NCBI RefSeq assembly: GCF_041053105.1
Contig: NZ_CP163444.1
Span: 6,076,001-6,140,000, forward strand
Length of the DNA: 64,000 nucleotides
Reading direction: 5' to 3'
DNA from: Streptomyces sp. R44
GTDB lineage: Bacteria; Actinomycetota; Actinomycetes; Streptomycetales; Streptomycetaceae
Shown here in pieces: positions 28,483 through 37,974 of this stretch. Under the pieces are notes generated by a model. That model was not told the DNA's origin and did not search any database. It saw nothing but the letters and a program-made list of their open reading frames with translations. The translations under genes were made by a program, and so were the position numbers. The stretch's first letter is position 1. Each line of letters opens with the position of its first letter.

Positions 28483-30933
28483 GTGACGAACCTCGACACG
28501 AGCGACACGACCGAAGAATCGGGACCCGGCGGTTACGCGGCGGCCCGGCTGCTCCTCCTCCAGGAGAAGGAGCGGCCCGGGCCGCCGCGCCGTGCCGCCC
28601 TCGCCCGGCTCACCGACGACTGGCTGGCCGGCCTCTTCGCCGCCGCCGCACCGCCCCGCGGGACCGCCCTCGTCGCCGTCGGCGGCTACGGGCGCGCCGA
28701 ACTCTCCCCGCGCAGCGACCTCGACCTCCTCCTGCTCCACGACGGCACCGCCGACAAGGCCGCCGTCGCCGCCCTCGCCGACCGGATCTGGTACCCCGTC
28801 TGGGACCTCGGCCTCGCCCTCGACCACTCCGTCCGCACCCCCGCCGAGGCCCGCGCCACCGCCGCCGACGACCTCAAGGCCCACCTCGGCCTCCTCGACG
28901 CCCGGCTTCTCGCCGGAGACGCCGGACTCGTCGCCGCCCTGCGCACCACCGTCCTCGCCGACTGGCGCAACCAGGCCCCCCGGCGCCTCCCCGAACTCGA
29001 CGCGCTCTGCCGCGAGCGCGCCGAACGCGCGGGGGAGCTGCAGTACCTCCTCGAACCCGACCTCAAGGAGGCCAGGGGCGGCCTCCGCGACGCCCAGGTG
29101 CTGCGCGCCGTCGCCGCCTCCTGGCTCGCCGACGCCCCCCGCGAAGGCCTCGACACGGCCCGCCGCCGCCTCCTCGACGCCCGTGACGCGCTCCACCTCG
29201 CGACCGGCCGCGCCACCGACCGGCTCGCCCTCCAGGAACAGGACGCCGTCGCCGCCGAACTCGGCCTCCTCGACGCCGACACCCTGCTCCGCGAGGTGTA
29301 CGAGGCCGCCCGGACCATCTCGTACGCCACCGACGTCACCTGGCGCGAGGTCAACCGCGTCCTCAAGGCCCGCTCCGCCCGCCCGGCCCGGCTCCGCACC
29401 CTCCTCAGCCGCAACGGCGGCGCGAAACCCCTCGTCGAACGGACCCCGCTCGCCGAGGGCGTCGTCGAGATGGACGGCGAGGCCGTCCTCGCCCTCGGCG
29501 CCAAGCCGGAACGCGACCCCGTCCTGCCCCTGCGGGCCGCCGCCGCGGCCGCCCAGTCCGCCCTGCCGATCTCCCTGCACGCCGTACGCCGCCTCGCGGC
29601 CGCCGCCAAGCCCCTGCCGGTGCCCTGGCCCGCCGAAGCCCGTGAGGAGCTCGTGACGCTCCTCGGCGCGGGCGAGGCCACCGTCCCCGTCTGGGAGGCC
29701 CTGGAGGCCGAGGGGCTGATCAGCCGGCTCCTGCCCGACTGGGAGCGGGTCCGCTGCCGCCCCCAGCGCAACCCCGTCCACACCTGGACCGTCGACCGGC
29801 ACCTCGTCGAGACCGCCGTACGGGCCTCCTCGCTCACCCGCCGCGTCGGCCGCCCCGACCTCCTCCTCGTCGCCGCCCTCCTCCACGACATCGGCAAGGG
29901 CTGGCCCGGCGACCACTCCGTCGCCGGCGAGACCATCGCCCGCGACCTCGCCGCCCGCATCGGCTTCGACCGCACCGACACCGCCGTCATCGCCACCGCC
30001 GTCCGCCACCATCTGCTCCTCGTCGAGACCGCCACCCGGCGCGACCTCGACGACCCCGCCACCGTCCAGTCCGTCGCCACCGCCGTCGGCACCCTCGGCA
30101 CCCTGGAGCTCCTGCACGCCCTCACCGAGGCCGACGCCCTCGCCACCGGGCCCGCCGCCTGGTCCTCCTGGCGCGCCTCGCTCGTCGCCGACCTGGTCAA
30201 ACGGGTCGCCGGGGTGCTCGCGGGCGCGCCCCTGCCCGATCCCGAGGCCGCCGCGCCCAGCGCCGAACAGGAACGGCTCGCGATCGAGGCCCTGCGCACC
30301 GGCGAACCCGTCCTCGCCCTCCACACCCGCGACGAGCAGCCCCTCGACGAGGAGGAGCCGGAGCCCGTCGGCGTCGAACTCCTCATCGCCCTGCCCGACC
30401 AGCCCGGCGTCCTCCCCGCCGTCGCGGGCGTCCTCGCCCTCCACCGGCTCACCGTCCGCGCCGCCGACCTCCGCGCCGTCGACCTCCCCGGCGACCTCGG
30501 CTCCGGCTCCGTCCTCGTCCTCGACTGGCGCGTCGCCGCCGAGTACGGCTCCCTGCCCGAGGCCGCCCGGCTCCGCGCCGACCTCGTCCGCGCCCTGGAC
30601 GGCTCCCTCGACATCCCCGCCCGGCTCGCCGAACGCGAGGCCGCCTACCCCCGCCGCCGTGGCCTCACCGCCCCGCCGCCCCGGGTCACCGTCGCCGCGG
30701 CCGACTCCCGCCTCGCCACCGTCATCGAGGTCCGCGCCCAGGACGCGCCCGGCCTGCTCCACCGCATCGGCCGCGCGCTGGAGGGAGCGGCGGTACGGGT
30801 GCGCAGCGCCCACGTCTCCACCCTGGGCGCCAACGCCGTCGACACCCTGTACGTGACCCGCCCGGACGGCTCCCTCCTCCCGGACGAGGAGGCGATCGAC
30901 CTGGCCCGGGCGCTGGAGGAGGCGCTGCGATGA
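28483..30933 (+). CDS. glnD: PII adenylyltransferase/uridylyltransferase GlnD
   Basis: GlnD modifies and demodifies PII in response to nitrogen status; in streptomycetes it attaches AMP to GlnK Tyr51. The 816 residues have the nucleotidyltransferase motif GGYGRAELSPRSDLD (67-81), a central HD hydrolase domain with LLHDIGKGWPGDHS (about 465-478), and two C-terminal ACT domains (about 627-700 and 745-816). The second ACT domain has VIEVRAQDAPGLLHRIG. GTG 28483 has GGGAG upstream; an in-frame extension to 28396 lies inside glnK and is unlikely. It closes the amtB-glnK-glnD operon. Confidence 0.95.
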   Translation: MTNLDTSDTTEESGPGGYAAARLLLLQEKERPGPPRRAALARLTDDWLAGLFAAAAPPRGTALVAVGGYGRAELSPRSDLDLLLLHDGTADKAAVAALADRIWYPVWDLGLALDHSVRTPAEARATAADDLKAHLGLLDARLLAGDAGLVAALRTTVLADWRNQAPRRLPELDALCRERAERAGELQYLLEPDLKEARGGLRDAQVLRAVAASWLADAPREGLDTARRRLLDARDALHLATGRATDRLALQEQDAVAAELGLLDADTLLREVYEAARTISYATDVTWREVNRVLKARSARPARLRTLLSRNGGAKPLVERTPLAEGVVEMDGEAVLALGAKPERDPVLPLRAAAAAAQSALPISLHAVRRLAAAAKPLPVPWPAEAREELVTLLGAGEATVPVWEALEAEGLISRLLPDWERVRCRPQRNPVHTWTVDRHLVETAVRASSLTRRVGRPDLLLVAALLHDIGKGWPGDHSVAGETIARDLAARIGFDRTDTAVIATAVRHHLLLVETATRRDLDDPATVQSVATAVGTLGTLELLHALTEADALATGPAAWSSWRASLVADLVKRVAGVLAGAPLPDPEAAAPSAEQERLAIEALRTGEPVLALHTRDEQPLDEEEPEPVGVELLIALPDQPGVLPAVAGVLALHRLTVRAADLRAVDLPGDLGSGSVLVLDWRVAAEYGSLPEAARLRADLVRALDGSLDIPARLAEREAAYPRRRGLTAPPPRVTVAAADSRLATVIEVRAQDAPGLLHRIGRALEGAAVRVRSAHVSTLGANAVDTLYVTRPDGSLLPDEEAIDLARALEEALR

Positions 30934-31039
30934 ACGGTCCCCGCGCGCCGGATTCGGCGGGCGGGGGCACACACTTCGAGCGGCCCGATACCCTGGAGGG
31001 CAATCCGACCGCCCCCGACACCGAGGATCCGCGACCGCC

Positions 31040-32593
31040 GTGTTCGATACCCTCTCCGACCGCCTTGCAGCGACCTTCAAGAACCTCCGCGGCAAGGGCC
31101 GTCTGTCCGAGGCGGACATCGACGCCACCGCGCGCGAGATCCGTATCGCGCTGCTGGAGGCGGACGTCGCCCTGCCGGTCGTCCGCGCCTTCATCAAGCA
31201 GGTCAAGGAGCGCTCGCTGGGGGCGGAGGTCTCCCACGCCCTCAACCCCGCCCAGCAGGTCATCAAGATCGTCAACGAGGAGCTCATCTCCATCCTCGGT
31301 GGCGAGACCCGTCGTCTGCGGTTCGCCAAGACCGCGCCGACCGTGATCATGCTCGCCGGTCTCCAGGGTGCCGGTAAGACCACCCTCGCCGGAAAGCTCG
31401 GTGTCTGGCTGAAGAGCCAGGGCCACTCGCCGCTGCTCGTCGCCTGTGACCTCCAGCGCCCCAACGCCGTCAACCAGCTCTCCGTCGTCGCCGACCGCGC
31501 GGGCGTGGCCTTCTACGGCCCGCAGCCGGGCAACGGCGTCGGTGACCCGGTCCAGGTCGCCAAGGACTCGATCGAGTACGCGCGGACCAAGCTGTACGAC
31601 GTCGTCATCGTCGACACCGCCGGCCGCCTCGGCATCGACCAGGAGCTGATGCAGCAGGCCGCGGACATCCGCGACGCCGTCAGCCCCGACGAGGTCCTCT
31701 TCGTCGTCGACGCCATGATCGGTCAGGACGCGGTCAACACCGCCGAGGCCTTCCGCGACGGCGTCGGCTTCGACGGCGTCGTGCTCTCCAAGCTCGACGG
31801 CGACGCCCGCGGTGGTGCCGCGCTCTCCATCGCGCACGTCACCGGCAAGCAGATCATGTTCGCCTCCAACGGCGAGAAGCTGGACGACTTCGACGCGTTC
31901 CACCCGGACCGCATGGCGTCCCGCATCCTCGGCATGGGCGACATGCTCTCCCTCATCGAGAAGGCGCAGCAGACCTTCGACGAGGAAGAGGCCGCCAAGA
32001 TGGCCTCGAAGCTCGCCTCGAAGAAGGGCGAGGGCTTCACGCTCGACGACTTCCTGGCCCAGATGGAGCAGGTCCGCAAGATGGGCTCCATCTCGAAGCT
32101 GCTCGGGATGCTGCCCGGCATGGGCCAGATGAAGGAGCAGATCGCCAACATCGACGAGCGCGATGTCGACCGTACGGCCGCCATCATCAAGTCGATGACC
32201 CCGGCCGAGCGCCAGGACCCGACCATCATCAACGGCTCCCGCCGTGCCCGTATCGCCAAGGGTTCCGGCGTCGAGGTCAGCGCGGTCAAGGGCCTGGTCG
32301 AGCGGTTCTTCGAGGCCCGCAAGATGATGTCCCGCATGGCGCAGGGCGGCGGCATGCCGGGGATGCCGGGCATCCCGGGCATGGGCGGCGGCCCCGGCCG
32401 GCAGAAGAAGCAGGTCAAGCAGGCCAAGGGCAAGCGCAAGAGCGGCAACCCGATGAAGCGGAAGGCCGAGGAGCAGGCCGCGGCCGAGCGCCGTGAGCAG
32501 GCGCAGGCCGGCGGCGCCTTCGGTCTCCCGGCGGCGGGGCAGACCCCGAAGGACTTCGAGCTCCCGGACGAGTTCAAGAAGTTCATGGGCTGA
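31040..32593 (+). CDS. ffh: Signal recognition particle protein Ffh
   Basis: Ffh binds signal sequences and 4.5S-type SRP RNA, and works with FtsY. The 517 residues show an N domain, GTPase motifs GLQGAGKTTLAGKL (about 106), DTAGRLGID and SKLDGDARGG, and a C-terminal methionine-rich M domain (about 320-460). The M domain includes MMSRMAQGGGMPGMPGIPGM. A basic linker and a short tail ending in DEFKKFMG follow. GTG 31040 starts at the conserved FDTLSDRLAATFKNLRG. A terminator with a U tract follows directly. Confidence 0.97.
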   Translation: MFDTLSDRLAATFKNLRGKGRLSEADIDATAREIRIALLEADVALPVVRAFIKQVKERSLGAEVSHALNPAQQVIKIVNEELISILGGETRRLRFAKTAPTVIMLAGLQGAGKTTLAGKLGVWLKSQGHSPLLVACDLQRPNAVNQLSVVADRAGVAFYGPQPGNGVGDPVQVAKDSIEYARTKLYDVVIVDTAGRLGIDQELMQQAADIRDAVSPDEVLFVVDAMIGQDAVNTAEAFRDGVGFDGVVLSKLDGDARGGAALSIAHVTGKQIMFASNGEKLDDFDAFHPDRMASRILGMGDMLSLIEKAQQTFDEEEAAKMASKLASKKGEGFTLDDFLAQMEQVRKMGSISKLLGMLPGMGQMKEQIANIDERDVDRTAAIIKSMTPAERQDPTIINGSRRARIAKGSGVEVSAVKGLVERFFEARKMMSRMAQGGGMPGMPGIPGMGGGPGRQKKQVKQAKGKRKSGNPMKRKAEEQAAAERREQAQAGGAFGLPAAGQTPKDFELPDEFKKFMG

Positions 32594-32607
32594 TCGGGCC
32601 CGTATGA

Positions 32608-32646
32608 GGGGCCCGGGGCGGTACGAAACCGCCCCGGGCCCCTTTT
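32608..32646 (+). terminator. Rho-independent terminator after ffh
   Basis: A perfect 15-bp stem GGGGCCCGGGGCGGT/complement with an ACGAA loop and a four-T run. Confidence 0.9.
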
Positions 32647-32725
32647 CATACCTCCGCGCCGCCCGTAATGCCGGACCGATCCCGCTCTTCGATACTGGGG
32701 CCACTGCCGCCCCGAGGAGAGCCAC

Positions 32726-34651
32726 GTGGCCAACCCCGTACCCCCGCGCGACCGGACCGACCAGCCCTGGCGCTCGGAAGGGGCCCCACCGCCCCCGTCG
32801 CCGAAGAAGCGGATGCCGGGCAGCTGGGGCAGCCTCATCCTCACGGCGCTCGTCGTCTACCTGATCGCCAACATCGTGCTGTCGTTCTTCAACGAGGGCG
32901 ACGGGCCGACGATCTCCTACACCGAGTTCGACAAGCAGGTCGCCGCCGGGAACGTCACCAAGATCTACTCCAAGGGCGACGCGATCCAGGGGCAGCTGAA
33001 GAACAAGCAGCCCGTGCCGGGCGGCGACGGCGACTACACCAAGTTCCAGACCCAGCGTCCGGCCTTCGCCGACGACGACCTGTGGGCACAGCTGACCAAG
33101 CAGAACGTGGTCGTCACGGCCGAGCCGGTCGTCAAGGAGCGCAGTTTCCTCGCCAACCTCCTGATCTCGCTGGCGCCGATGCTGCTGCTCGTCGTGCTGT
33201 GGGTGTTCATCGCCCGCCGGATGAGCGCCGGCATGGGCGGCGCGGGCGGGATGCTCGGCCGCAAGCAGCCGCCGAAGCCGGTCGAGCTGGAGGGCGGCAA
33301 GCGCACCACCTTCCAGGACGTCGCCGGCATCGACGAGGTCGAGGGCGAGCTCAACGACGTCGTCGACTTCCTGAAGAACCCGCAGGCCTACCGCGAGATG
33401 GGCGCCAAGATGCCCCGCGGCGTGCTCCTCGCGGGCCCTCCCGGCACCGGCAAGACCCTGCTCGCCCGGGCCGTCGCGGGCGAGGCGGGGGTGCCGTTCT
33501 TCTCGGCCTCCGCCTCCGAGTTCATCGAGATGATCGTGGGCGTCGGCGCCTCCCGGGTCCGCGAGCTGTTCGCCGAGGCCCGCAAGGTCGCCCCCGCGAT
33601 CATCTTCATCGACGAGATCGACACCATCGGCCGGGCCCGCGGCGGCGGCTCCGGGATGGGCGGCCACGACGAGCGGGAGCAGACCCTCAACCAGATCCTC
33701 ACCGAGATGGACGGCTTCACCGGCTCCGAGGGCGTCATCGTCCTCGCCGCCACCAACCGCGCCGACGTGCTCGACCCGGCCCTCACCCGGCCGGGCCGCT
33801 TCGACCGCATCGTCCACGTCAACCCGCCCGACCGGGGCGGCCGCGAGGCCATCCTGAAGATCCACACCCGGGAGATCCCGCTCGCCCGGGACGTCGACCT
33901 GGAGCACGTGGCCCGCACCACCCCCGGCATGACCGGCGCCGAGCTCGCCAACCTCGCCAACGAGGCCGCCCTCCTCGCCGTCAAGCGCCAGCAGCAGGCC
34001 GTCACCCAGTCGGATCTGTCGGACGCCCTGGAGAAGGTCCAGCTCGGCGCCGAACGGCCGCTGGTGATGCCCCTGGAGGAGCGGCGCAGGACCGCGTACC
34101 ACGAGAGCGGCCACGCCCTGCTCGGCATGCTCCAGCCCGGCGCCGACCCGGTCCGCAAGATCACCATCGTGCCGCGCGGCCGGGCCCTCGGCGTCACCCT
34201 GTCGACCCCCGACGCCGACAAGTACGCCTACACCGAGGACTATCTGCGCGGCCGGATCATCGGCGCCCTCGGCGGGATGGCCGCCGAGCAGGTCGTCTTC
34301 GGCGTCATCACCACCGGCGCCGAGAGCGACCTCGAACAGGTCACCAACATCGCCCGGGGCATGGCAGGCCGCTGGGGCATGAGCGAGCGCGTCGGCCGCC
34401 TCACCGCCATCCCGAGCGACGCCCAGCAGGCCTACGGGCTCTCGGCCGCCCCCGCGACCCTCGACACCGTCGACGAGGAGATGCGGCGCATCGTCGACGA
34501 GTGCTACGAGAGCGCGGTACGGCAGCTCCGCGAGCACCGCGACAAGCTGGACGCCCTGGCCGAGGCCCTCCTCGCCAACGAGACCCTGGAGGAGGACGCG
34601 GCCTACCGGGCAGCGGGCATCCCGCGCCTGAGGAAGGAGCCCGAGTCCTGA
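32726..34651 (+). CDS. ftsH: ATP-dependent zinc metalloprotease FtsH
   Basis: FtsH is a membrane-anchored AAA+ protease that degrades damaged membrane proteins and regulators. The 641 residues carry two membrane helices (about 35-53 and 146-165), a periplasm-side domain between them, and the AAA module: Walker A GPPGTGKT (about 237), Walker [10 protein letters not shown] (about 291), second region of homology [12 protein letters not shown]. The zinc site is HESGH (about 453). A Pro-rich N-terminus precedes helix 1. It looks like the second FtsH type of actinobacteria rather than the copy linked to folE/tilS. The last codons (EPES) lie in a heptamer tandem repeat that continues downstream. Confidence 0.95.
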   Translation: MANPVPPRDRTDQPWRSEGAPPPPSPKKRMPGSWGSLILTALVVYLIANIVLSFFNEGDGPTISYTEFDKQVAAGNVTKIYSKGDAIQGQLKNKQPVPGGDGDYTKFQTQRPAFADDDLWAQLTKQNVVVTAEPVVKERSFLANLLISLAPMLLLVVLWVFIARRMSAGMGGAGGMLGRKQPPKPVELEGGKRTTFQDVAGIDEVEGELNDVVDFLKNPQAYREMGAKMPRGVLLAGPPGTGKTLLARAVAGEAGVPFFSASASEFIEMIVGVGASRVRELFAEARKVAPAIIFIDEIDTIGRARGGGSGMGGHDEREQTLNQILTEMDGFTGSEGVIVLAATNRADVLDPALTRPGRFDRIVHVNPPDRGGREAILKIHTREIPLARDVDLEHVARTTPGMTGAELANLANEAALLAVKRQQQAVTQSDLSDALEKVQLGAERPLVMPLEERRRTAYHESGHALLGMLQPGADPVRKITIVPRGRALGVTLSTPDADKYAYTEDYLRGRIIGALGGMAAEQVVFGVITTGAESDLEQVTNIARGMAGRWGMSERVGRLTAIPSDAQQAYGLSAAPATLDTVDEEMRRIVDECYESAVRQLREHRDKLDALAEALLANETLEEDAAYRAAGIPRLRKEPES

Positions 34652-34753
34652 GTCCCGCGTCCTGAGCCCGAGTCCTGAGTTCCGCGTTCCGCGTTCTGAG
34701 TCCCGAGTCCCGAGTCCCGAGTCCCGAGTCCCGAGTCCTGAGTCCCGCGTCCT
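34637..34753. repeat. Heptanucleotide tandem repeat at the ftsH 3' end
   Basis: Seventeen units with consensus GAGTCCY (two units are 6 bp, the rest 7 bp), including five identical GAGTCCC copies at 34698-34732. It begins within the last codons of ftsH and stops just before the convergent methyltransferase gene. Not a CRISPR: there are no spacers. Confidence 0.93.
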
Positions 34754-34760
34754 GCGCGGC

Positions 34761-35486
34761 CTACCGCACGCGTGCGACCACGTACCGGAAGACGTTCGGC
34801 ATCCACACCGTCCCGTCCGGGCGGACGTAGGGGGCGAGCGCCTCCTCGATCTCCTTCGCCACCTGCGCGTGCTCCGTCGCCCGGACCGCCTCGTCGAAGA
34901 CGCCCGTCGACAGCAGCCCGCGCACCGCGCTGGCCTCGTCCGCGTACCCGAAGGGGCAGGCCACCCGGCCCGAGCCCGCCGGCCGCAGCCCCGCCCCTGC
35001 CACCAGCGCGTCCAGGTCGGGACCCGGCGCGGGCCCGCGGTCCGCGAGCCGGGCCGCGACCCGCAGCACCGGCTCCGTGGCGCACCGCTCCGGCGGCCCC
35101 CACCCGGCGAGTACGACCGCCGTGCCCGAGTGGGCCGAACGGGTGAGAGCCCGGAGTTCGGGGAGCATCCCGTCCGTCGCGTGGAAGGCCGTGATCACGT
35201 CGTACGGGAGGTCCTCCGGGAGCTCCTCGGTGACGGTGACGTCCTCCGGCAGCCGCTCCCTGGCCAGCTCCACGCGCGCGTGGTCCCGGTCCGCGCCGGC
35301 CACCCGCGCGCCCCGCGCCGCGGCCATCAGGAGGGCCAGGCCCGAGCCGCAGCCCAGGCCCAGCAGCCGGGAACCCGCGCCCACGCCCAGGCGGTCGTAC
35401 ACCGCCTCGTAGAGCGGGACCAGCATGCGTTCCTGGATCTCGGCCCAATCGCGCGCGGGGTGGTGCGGGACGAGCGTAGGTGTCAT
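34761..35486 (-). CDS. SAM-dependent methyltransferase
   Basis: A 241-residue class I methyltransferase of unknown substrate. Motif I is SRLLGLGCGSGLALL (about 39-53) followed by an acidic motif II region VAGADRDHARVELARERL. The region after DVITAFHATDGM corresponds to motif IV. The start at 35486 (MTPTLVPHH) is preferred over an upstream Met five codons earlier because of the similarity start. It is convergent with ftsH and divergent from the SprT-like gene, and not obviously in an operon. Confidence 0.82.
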   Translation of the reverse strand: MTPTLVPHHPARDWAEIQERMLVPLYEAVYDRLGVGAGSRLLGLGCGSGLALLMAAARGARVAGADRDHARVELARERLPEDVTVTEELPEDLPYDVITAFHATDGMLPELRALTRSAHSGTAVVLAGWGPPERCATEPVLRVAARLADRGPAPGPDLDALVAGAGLRPAGSGRVACPFGYADEASAVRGLLSTGVFDEAVRATEHAQVAKEIEEALAPYVRPDGTVWMPNVFRYVVARVR

Positions 35487-35826
35487 GGAAAAGCGCCCCA
35501 ATCCGTGCTCGGACGACAGCCCCCCGTAGCCAGGGAACTGCGCTTCCCCGGCCGCGTCCAGTGCTCGCGCCGGACCGATTCACCCGGGGGAGGGGCGGTG
35601 CGCCGCCTTGCGCATCGACCCGGTAATGTCCTCGCAACAGTTCCCCGGGCCGCTCCGCCCACCCGGGGGCGCGCGCACCGCGGCCACGCGCCGGGGCGTA
35701 TGCGCCACTACGCACCGGCTTGACGATCTCTGCGTGACTTCTCCGCAGATCGGGGGCACTGGCCCGCGTCGGGACACATCAAGGCAACTGACGGGTACGT
35801 GCAAAATATTTGGGATGCCCCGGAAT
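35487..35826. other. Divergent intergenic region
   Basis: No gene is visible between the methyltransferase start and the promoter of the SprT-like gene. The stretch is typical high-GC non-coding sequence with an AT-rich patch (GCAAAATATTTGGG) near 35.8 kb. Confidence 0.5.
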
Positions 35827-35852
35827 GGAACCCGGGGGCACTTCGGCTCGTT
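35827..35852 (+). promoter_or_regulatory. Candidate ECF-sigma (SigR/SigE-type) promoter
   Basis: GGAAC (35827-35831), exactly 18 bases, then GTT (35850-35852). This matches the spacing of streptomycete ECF promoters of the GGAAC/T-N18-GTT kind. The expected transcription start falls at or within a few bases of GTG 35862. Confidence 0.5.
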
Positions 35853-35861
35853 GTACGCGAC

Positions 35862-36455
35862 GTGAGCACGACACCCCCTGTTCTCGCCGCAGAGCTGGCA
35901 CAGGCGTGGGCCGACATTCAGCGGCACCACCCCGAGCTGCCCGATCTTGCCGCGCCCGAGTCCCTGATCGGAGAGTCCTCGTCCGCCTGTGGCGCCGAGC
36001 TCTCCTTCGAGCGACTGCTCCACGAGGCAGTCCACGGCATCGCCGCCGCCCGAGGTGTCCGCGACACCTCCCGGGCCGGCCGCTACCACAACCGCAGATT
36101 CCTCGCGATCGCCGAGGAAATGGGCCTCGACCATCCCGAGGAGCCGCACGCCAGCAGCGGCTTCTCCCTGGTCACGCTCAACCCAGAGGCCAGGCGCCGG
36201 TACCGGCCCACCATCGAGCGGCTCCAGCGCGCCCTCAAGGCGCACACGGTCGCCACGGCCGCCGACACCAAGCGCTCCTTCCGCGGACCGGCCGCCCGGC
36301 ACGGATCCTCGGGCGGCGGCGTGCGCGTCAAGGCCGTCTGCGACTGCGGGCGCAACGTGCGCGTGGTGCCGTCCGTGCTGGCCCAGGCCCCGATCGTCTG
36401 CGGCGGCTGCGGCAAGCCCTTCCGCATCCCCGAGACAGTGGGCGCCGCCAACTGA
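35862..36455 (+). CDS. SprT-like putative metalloprotein with C-terminal zinc ribbon
   Basis: A 197-residue conserved streptomycete protein. A HExxH motif (LLHEAVHGIAAARG, about residue 52) and a third histidine region (RYHNRRFLAIAEEMGL, about 72-88) are as in SprT/Spartan-like proteases. The C-terminus has four cysteines (CDCGRN and CGGCGKPF, about 163-190), forming a zinc ribbon. Function is not established; SprT relatives cut DNA-protein crosslinks. No Shine-Dalgarno precedes GTG 35862, and an ECF-type promoter lies just upstream, which together suggest a leaderless mRNA. It precedes rpsP but by 154 bp. Confidence 0.75.
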   Translation: MSTTPPVLAAELAQAWADIQRHHPELPDLAAPESLIGESSSACGAELSFERLLHEAVHGIAAARGVRDTSRAGRYHNRRFLAIAEEMGLDHPEEPHASSGFSLVTLNPEARRRYRPTIERLQRALKAHTVATAADTKRSFRGPAARHGSSGGGVRVKAVCDCGRNVRVVPSVLAQAPIVCGGCGKPFRIPETVGAAN

Positions 36456-36609
36456 GTCGGCGGCGTGTGGCACAATGGCTAGCTGTACTCGACAGTCGCA
36501 CAGGACCCCTCTCTCCTCCGGCTGACGCGTCCATCGGGCACCCGAGTACCGCAACCCCACGTGGCATCTCAAGTGCCCAACCACGTCAAGACCAGGAGAC
36601 ACCACTCCA

Positions 36610-37053
36610 GTGGCAGTCAAGATCAAGCTCAAGCGCCTCGGCAAGATCCGCCAGCCGCACTACCGCATCGTCGTCGCCGACTCGCGCACCCGTCGTGACG
36701 GTCGCGCGATCGAGGAGATCGGCCTCTACCACCCGACGTACAACCCGTCGCGTATCGAGGTCGACTCCGAGCGTGCGCAGTACTGGCTGTCCGTCGGCGC
36801 CCAGCCGACCGAGCCGGTTCTCGCCATCCTGAAGCTCACCGGCGACTGGCAGAAGCACAAGGGTCTGCCGGCCCCCGAGAAGGCTCTGCTCGTCCCCGCC
36901 ACGAAGGAGGCGAAGCGCGCCTCGTTCGACGAGTTCGCGAAGACCCTCGAGGGCGGCGACGACAAGGGTGAGGCCATCACCCCGAAGGCCAAGAAGGCCG
37001 ACAAGAAGGCGGACGAGGCCGAGGCCGCGTCCACCGAGTCGACCGAGGCCTGA
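36610..37053 (+). CDS. rpsP: 30S ribosomal protein S16
   Basis: S16 helps assemble the 30S body. The 147 residues start with the family signature [20 protein letters not shown]. The protein is longer than the roughly 80-90 residue bacterial norm because of a Lys-Ala-Glu-rich actinobacterial tail (after about 90). GTG 36610 has AGGAG upstream. It opens the rpsP-khpA-rimM-trmD-rplS cluster. Confidence 0.97.
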   Translation: MAVKIKLKRLGKIRQPHYRIVVADSRTRRDGRAIEEIGLYHPTYNPSRIEVDSERAQYWLSVGAQPTEPVLAILKLTGDWQKHKGLPAPEKALLVPATKEAKRASFDEFAKTLEGGDDKGEAITPKAKKADKKADEAEAASTESTEA

Positions 37054-37055
37054 TC

Positions 37056-37295
37056 ATGCTCGAGGAGGCTCTCGAGCACCTCGTGAAGGGCATCGTCGAC
37101 AACCCCGACGAGGTGCAGGTCGCCTCGCGCAACCTGCGCCGGGGTCGCGTGCTGGAGGTCCGGGTCCACCCCGACGACCTCGGCAAGGTGATCGGCCGCA
37201 ACGGCCGCACCGCGCGTGCGCTGCGCACCGTCGTGGGCGCCATCGGCGGCCGGGGGATCCGCGTCGACCTCGTCGACGTGGACCAGGTCCGCTGA
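37056..37295 (+). CDS. khpA: KH-domain RNA-binding protein
   Basis: A 79-residue single KH domain protein of the KhpA type; KhpA partners with KhpB (Jag) in RNA-mediated control of cell division and envelope in Firmicutes. The GxxG loop is [11 protein letters not shown] (about 47-57). It begins 2 bp after rpsP, the usual position between S16 and rimM. Confidence 0.93.
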   Translation: MLEEALEHLVKGIVDNPDEVQVASRNLRRGRVLEVRVHPDDLGKVIGRNGRTARALRTVVGAIGGRGIRVDLVDVDQVR

Positions 37296-37326
37296 GCAGG
37301 TCGGCAGCATAACTAGTTGTGCCGGC

Positions 37327-37364
37327 ACGGGCCGGGGAGGGCTGAAGAGCCCGCCCCGGCCCGT
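37327..37364 (+). terminator. Strong intra-operon hairpin between khpA and rimM
   Basis: ACGGGCCGGGG plus GGGCT pair with AGCCC plus CCCCGGCCCGT, one A-G mismatch, GAAG loop; 16 bp of mostly GC. No U tract. It may end rpsP-khpA transcripts or act as a processing/attenuation site before rimM. Confidence 0.7.
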
Positions 37365-37404
37365 TGTCGTACGTACGAGCTGTGTGACAGGAGAGTGTGG
37401 AGCA

Positions 37405-37974
37405 GTGCAGTTGGTAGTCGCGCGGGTCGGCCGCGCCCATGGCATCAAGGGCGAGGTCACCGTCGAGGTGCGGACGGACGAGCCCGAGCTCAGGCTCGGC
37501 CCCGGTGCCGTACTGCTCACCGACCCGGCCTCCGCCGGGCCGCTGACCATCGAGACCGGCCGCGTCCACAGCGGCAGGCTGTTGCTGCGCTTCGAGGGCG
37601 TCCGCGACCGCACCGCCGCCGAGGCCCTCCGCAACACCATCCTCATCGCGGAGGTCGATCCCACGGAGCTGCCCGAGGAGGAGGACGAGTACTACGACCA
37701 CCAGCTGATCGACCTCGACGTCGTCCTCGCCGACGGCACCGAGATCGGCGTGATCACCGAGATCTCCCACCTGCCGTCCCAGGACCTCTTCATCGTCGAG
37801 CGCCCCGACGGCACCGAGCTGATGATCCCCTTCGTCGAGTCGATCGTCACCGAGATCGACCTGGAGGAGCAGCGGGCCGTGATCGACCCGCCGCCCGGTC
37901 TGATCGACGACCGCGCCGAGATCGTCTCCTCCCGGGACGACGGCCCCGCGGAGTCCGGCGAGGAGTCGGCATGA
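37405..37974 (+). CDS. rimM: Ribosome maturation factor RimM
   Basis: RimM binds S19 and helps mature the 30S head. The 189 residues begin [20 protein letters not shown], the family hallmark, and include a PRC-barrel domain (about 90-175) starting [17 protein letters not shown]. An acidic tail ends the protein. GTG 37405 has GAGAG and GGAG elements before it. It overlaps trmD by 4 bp (ATGA), so the two are coupled, as in most bacteria. Confidence 0.96.
   Translation: MQLVVARVGRAHGIKGEVTVEVRTDEPELRLGPGAVLLTDPASAGPLTIETGRVHSGRLLLRFEGVRDRTAAEALRNTILIAEVDPTELPEEEDEYYDHQLIDLDVVLADGTEIGVITEISHLPSQDLFIVERPDGTELMIPFVESIVTEIDLEEQRAVIDPPPGLIDDRAEIVSSRDDGPAESGEESA

Noticed and set aside
34637..34753. 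CRISPR-like array
   Set aside because: Units are 7 bp and contiguous with no unique spacers; no cas genes are nearby.
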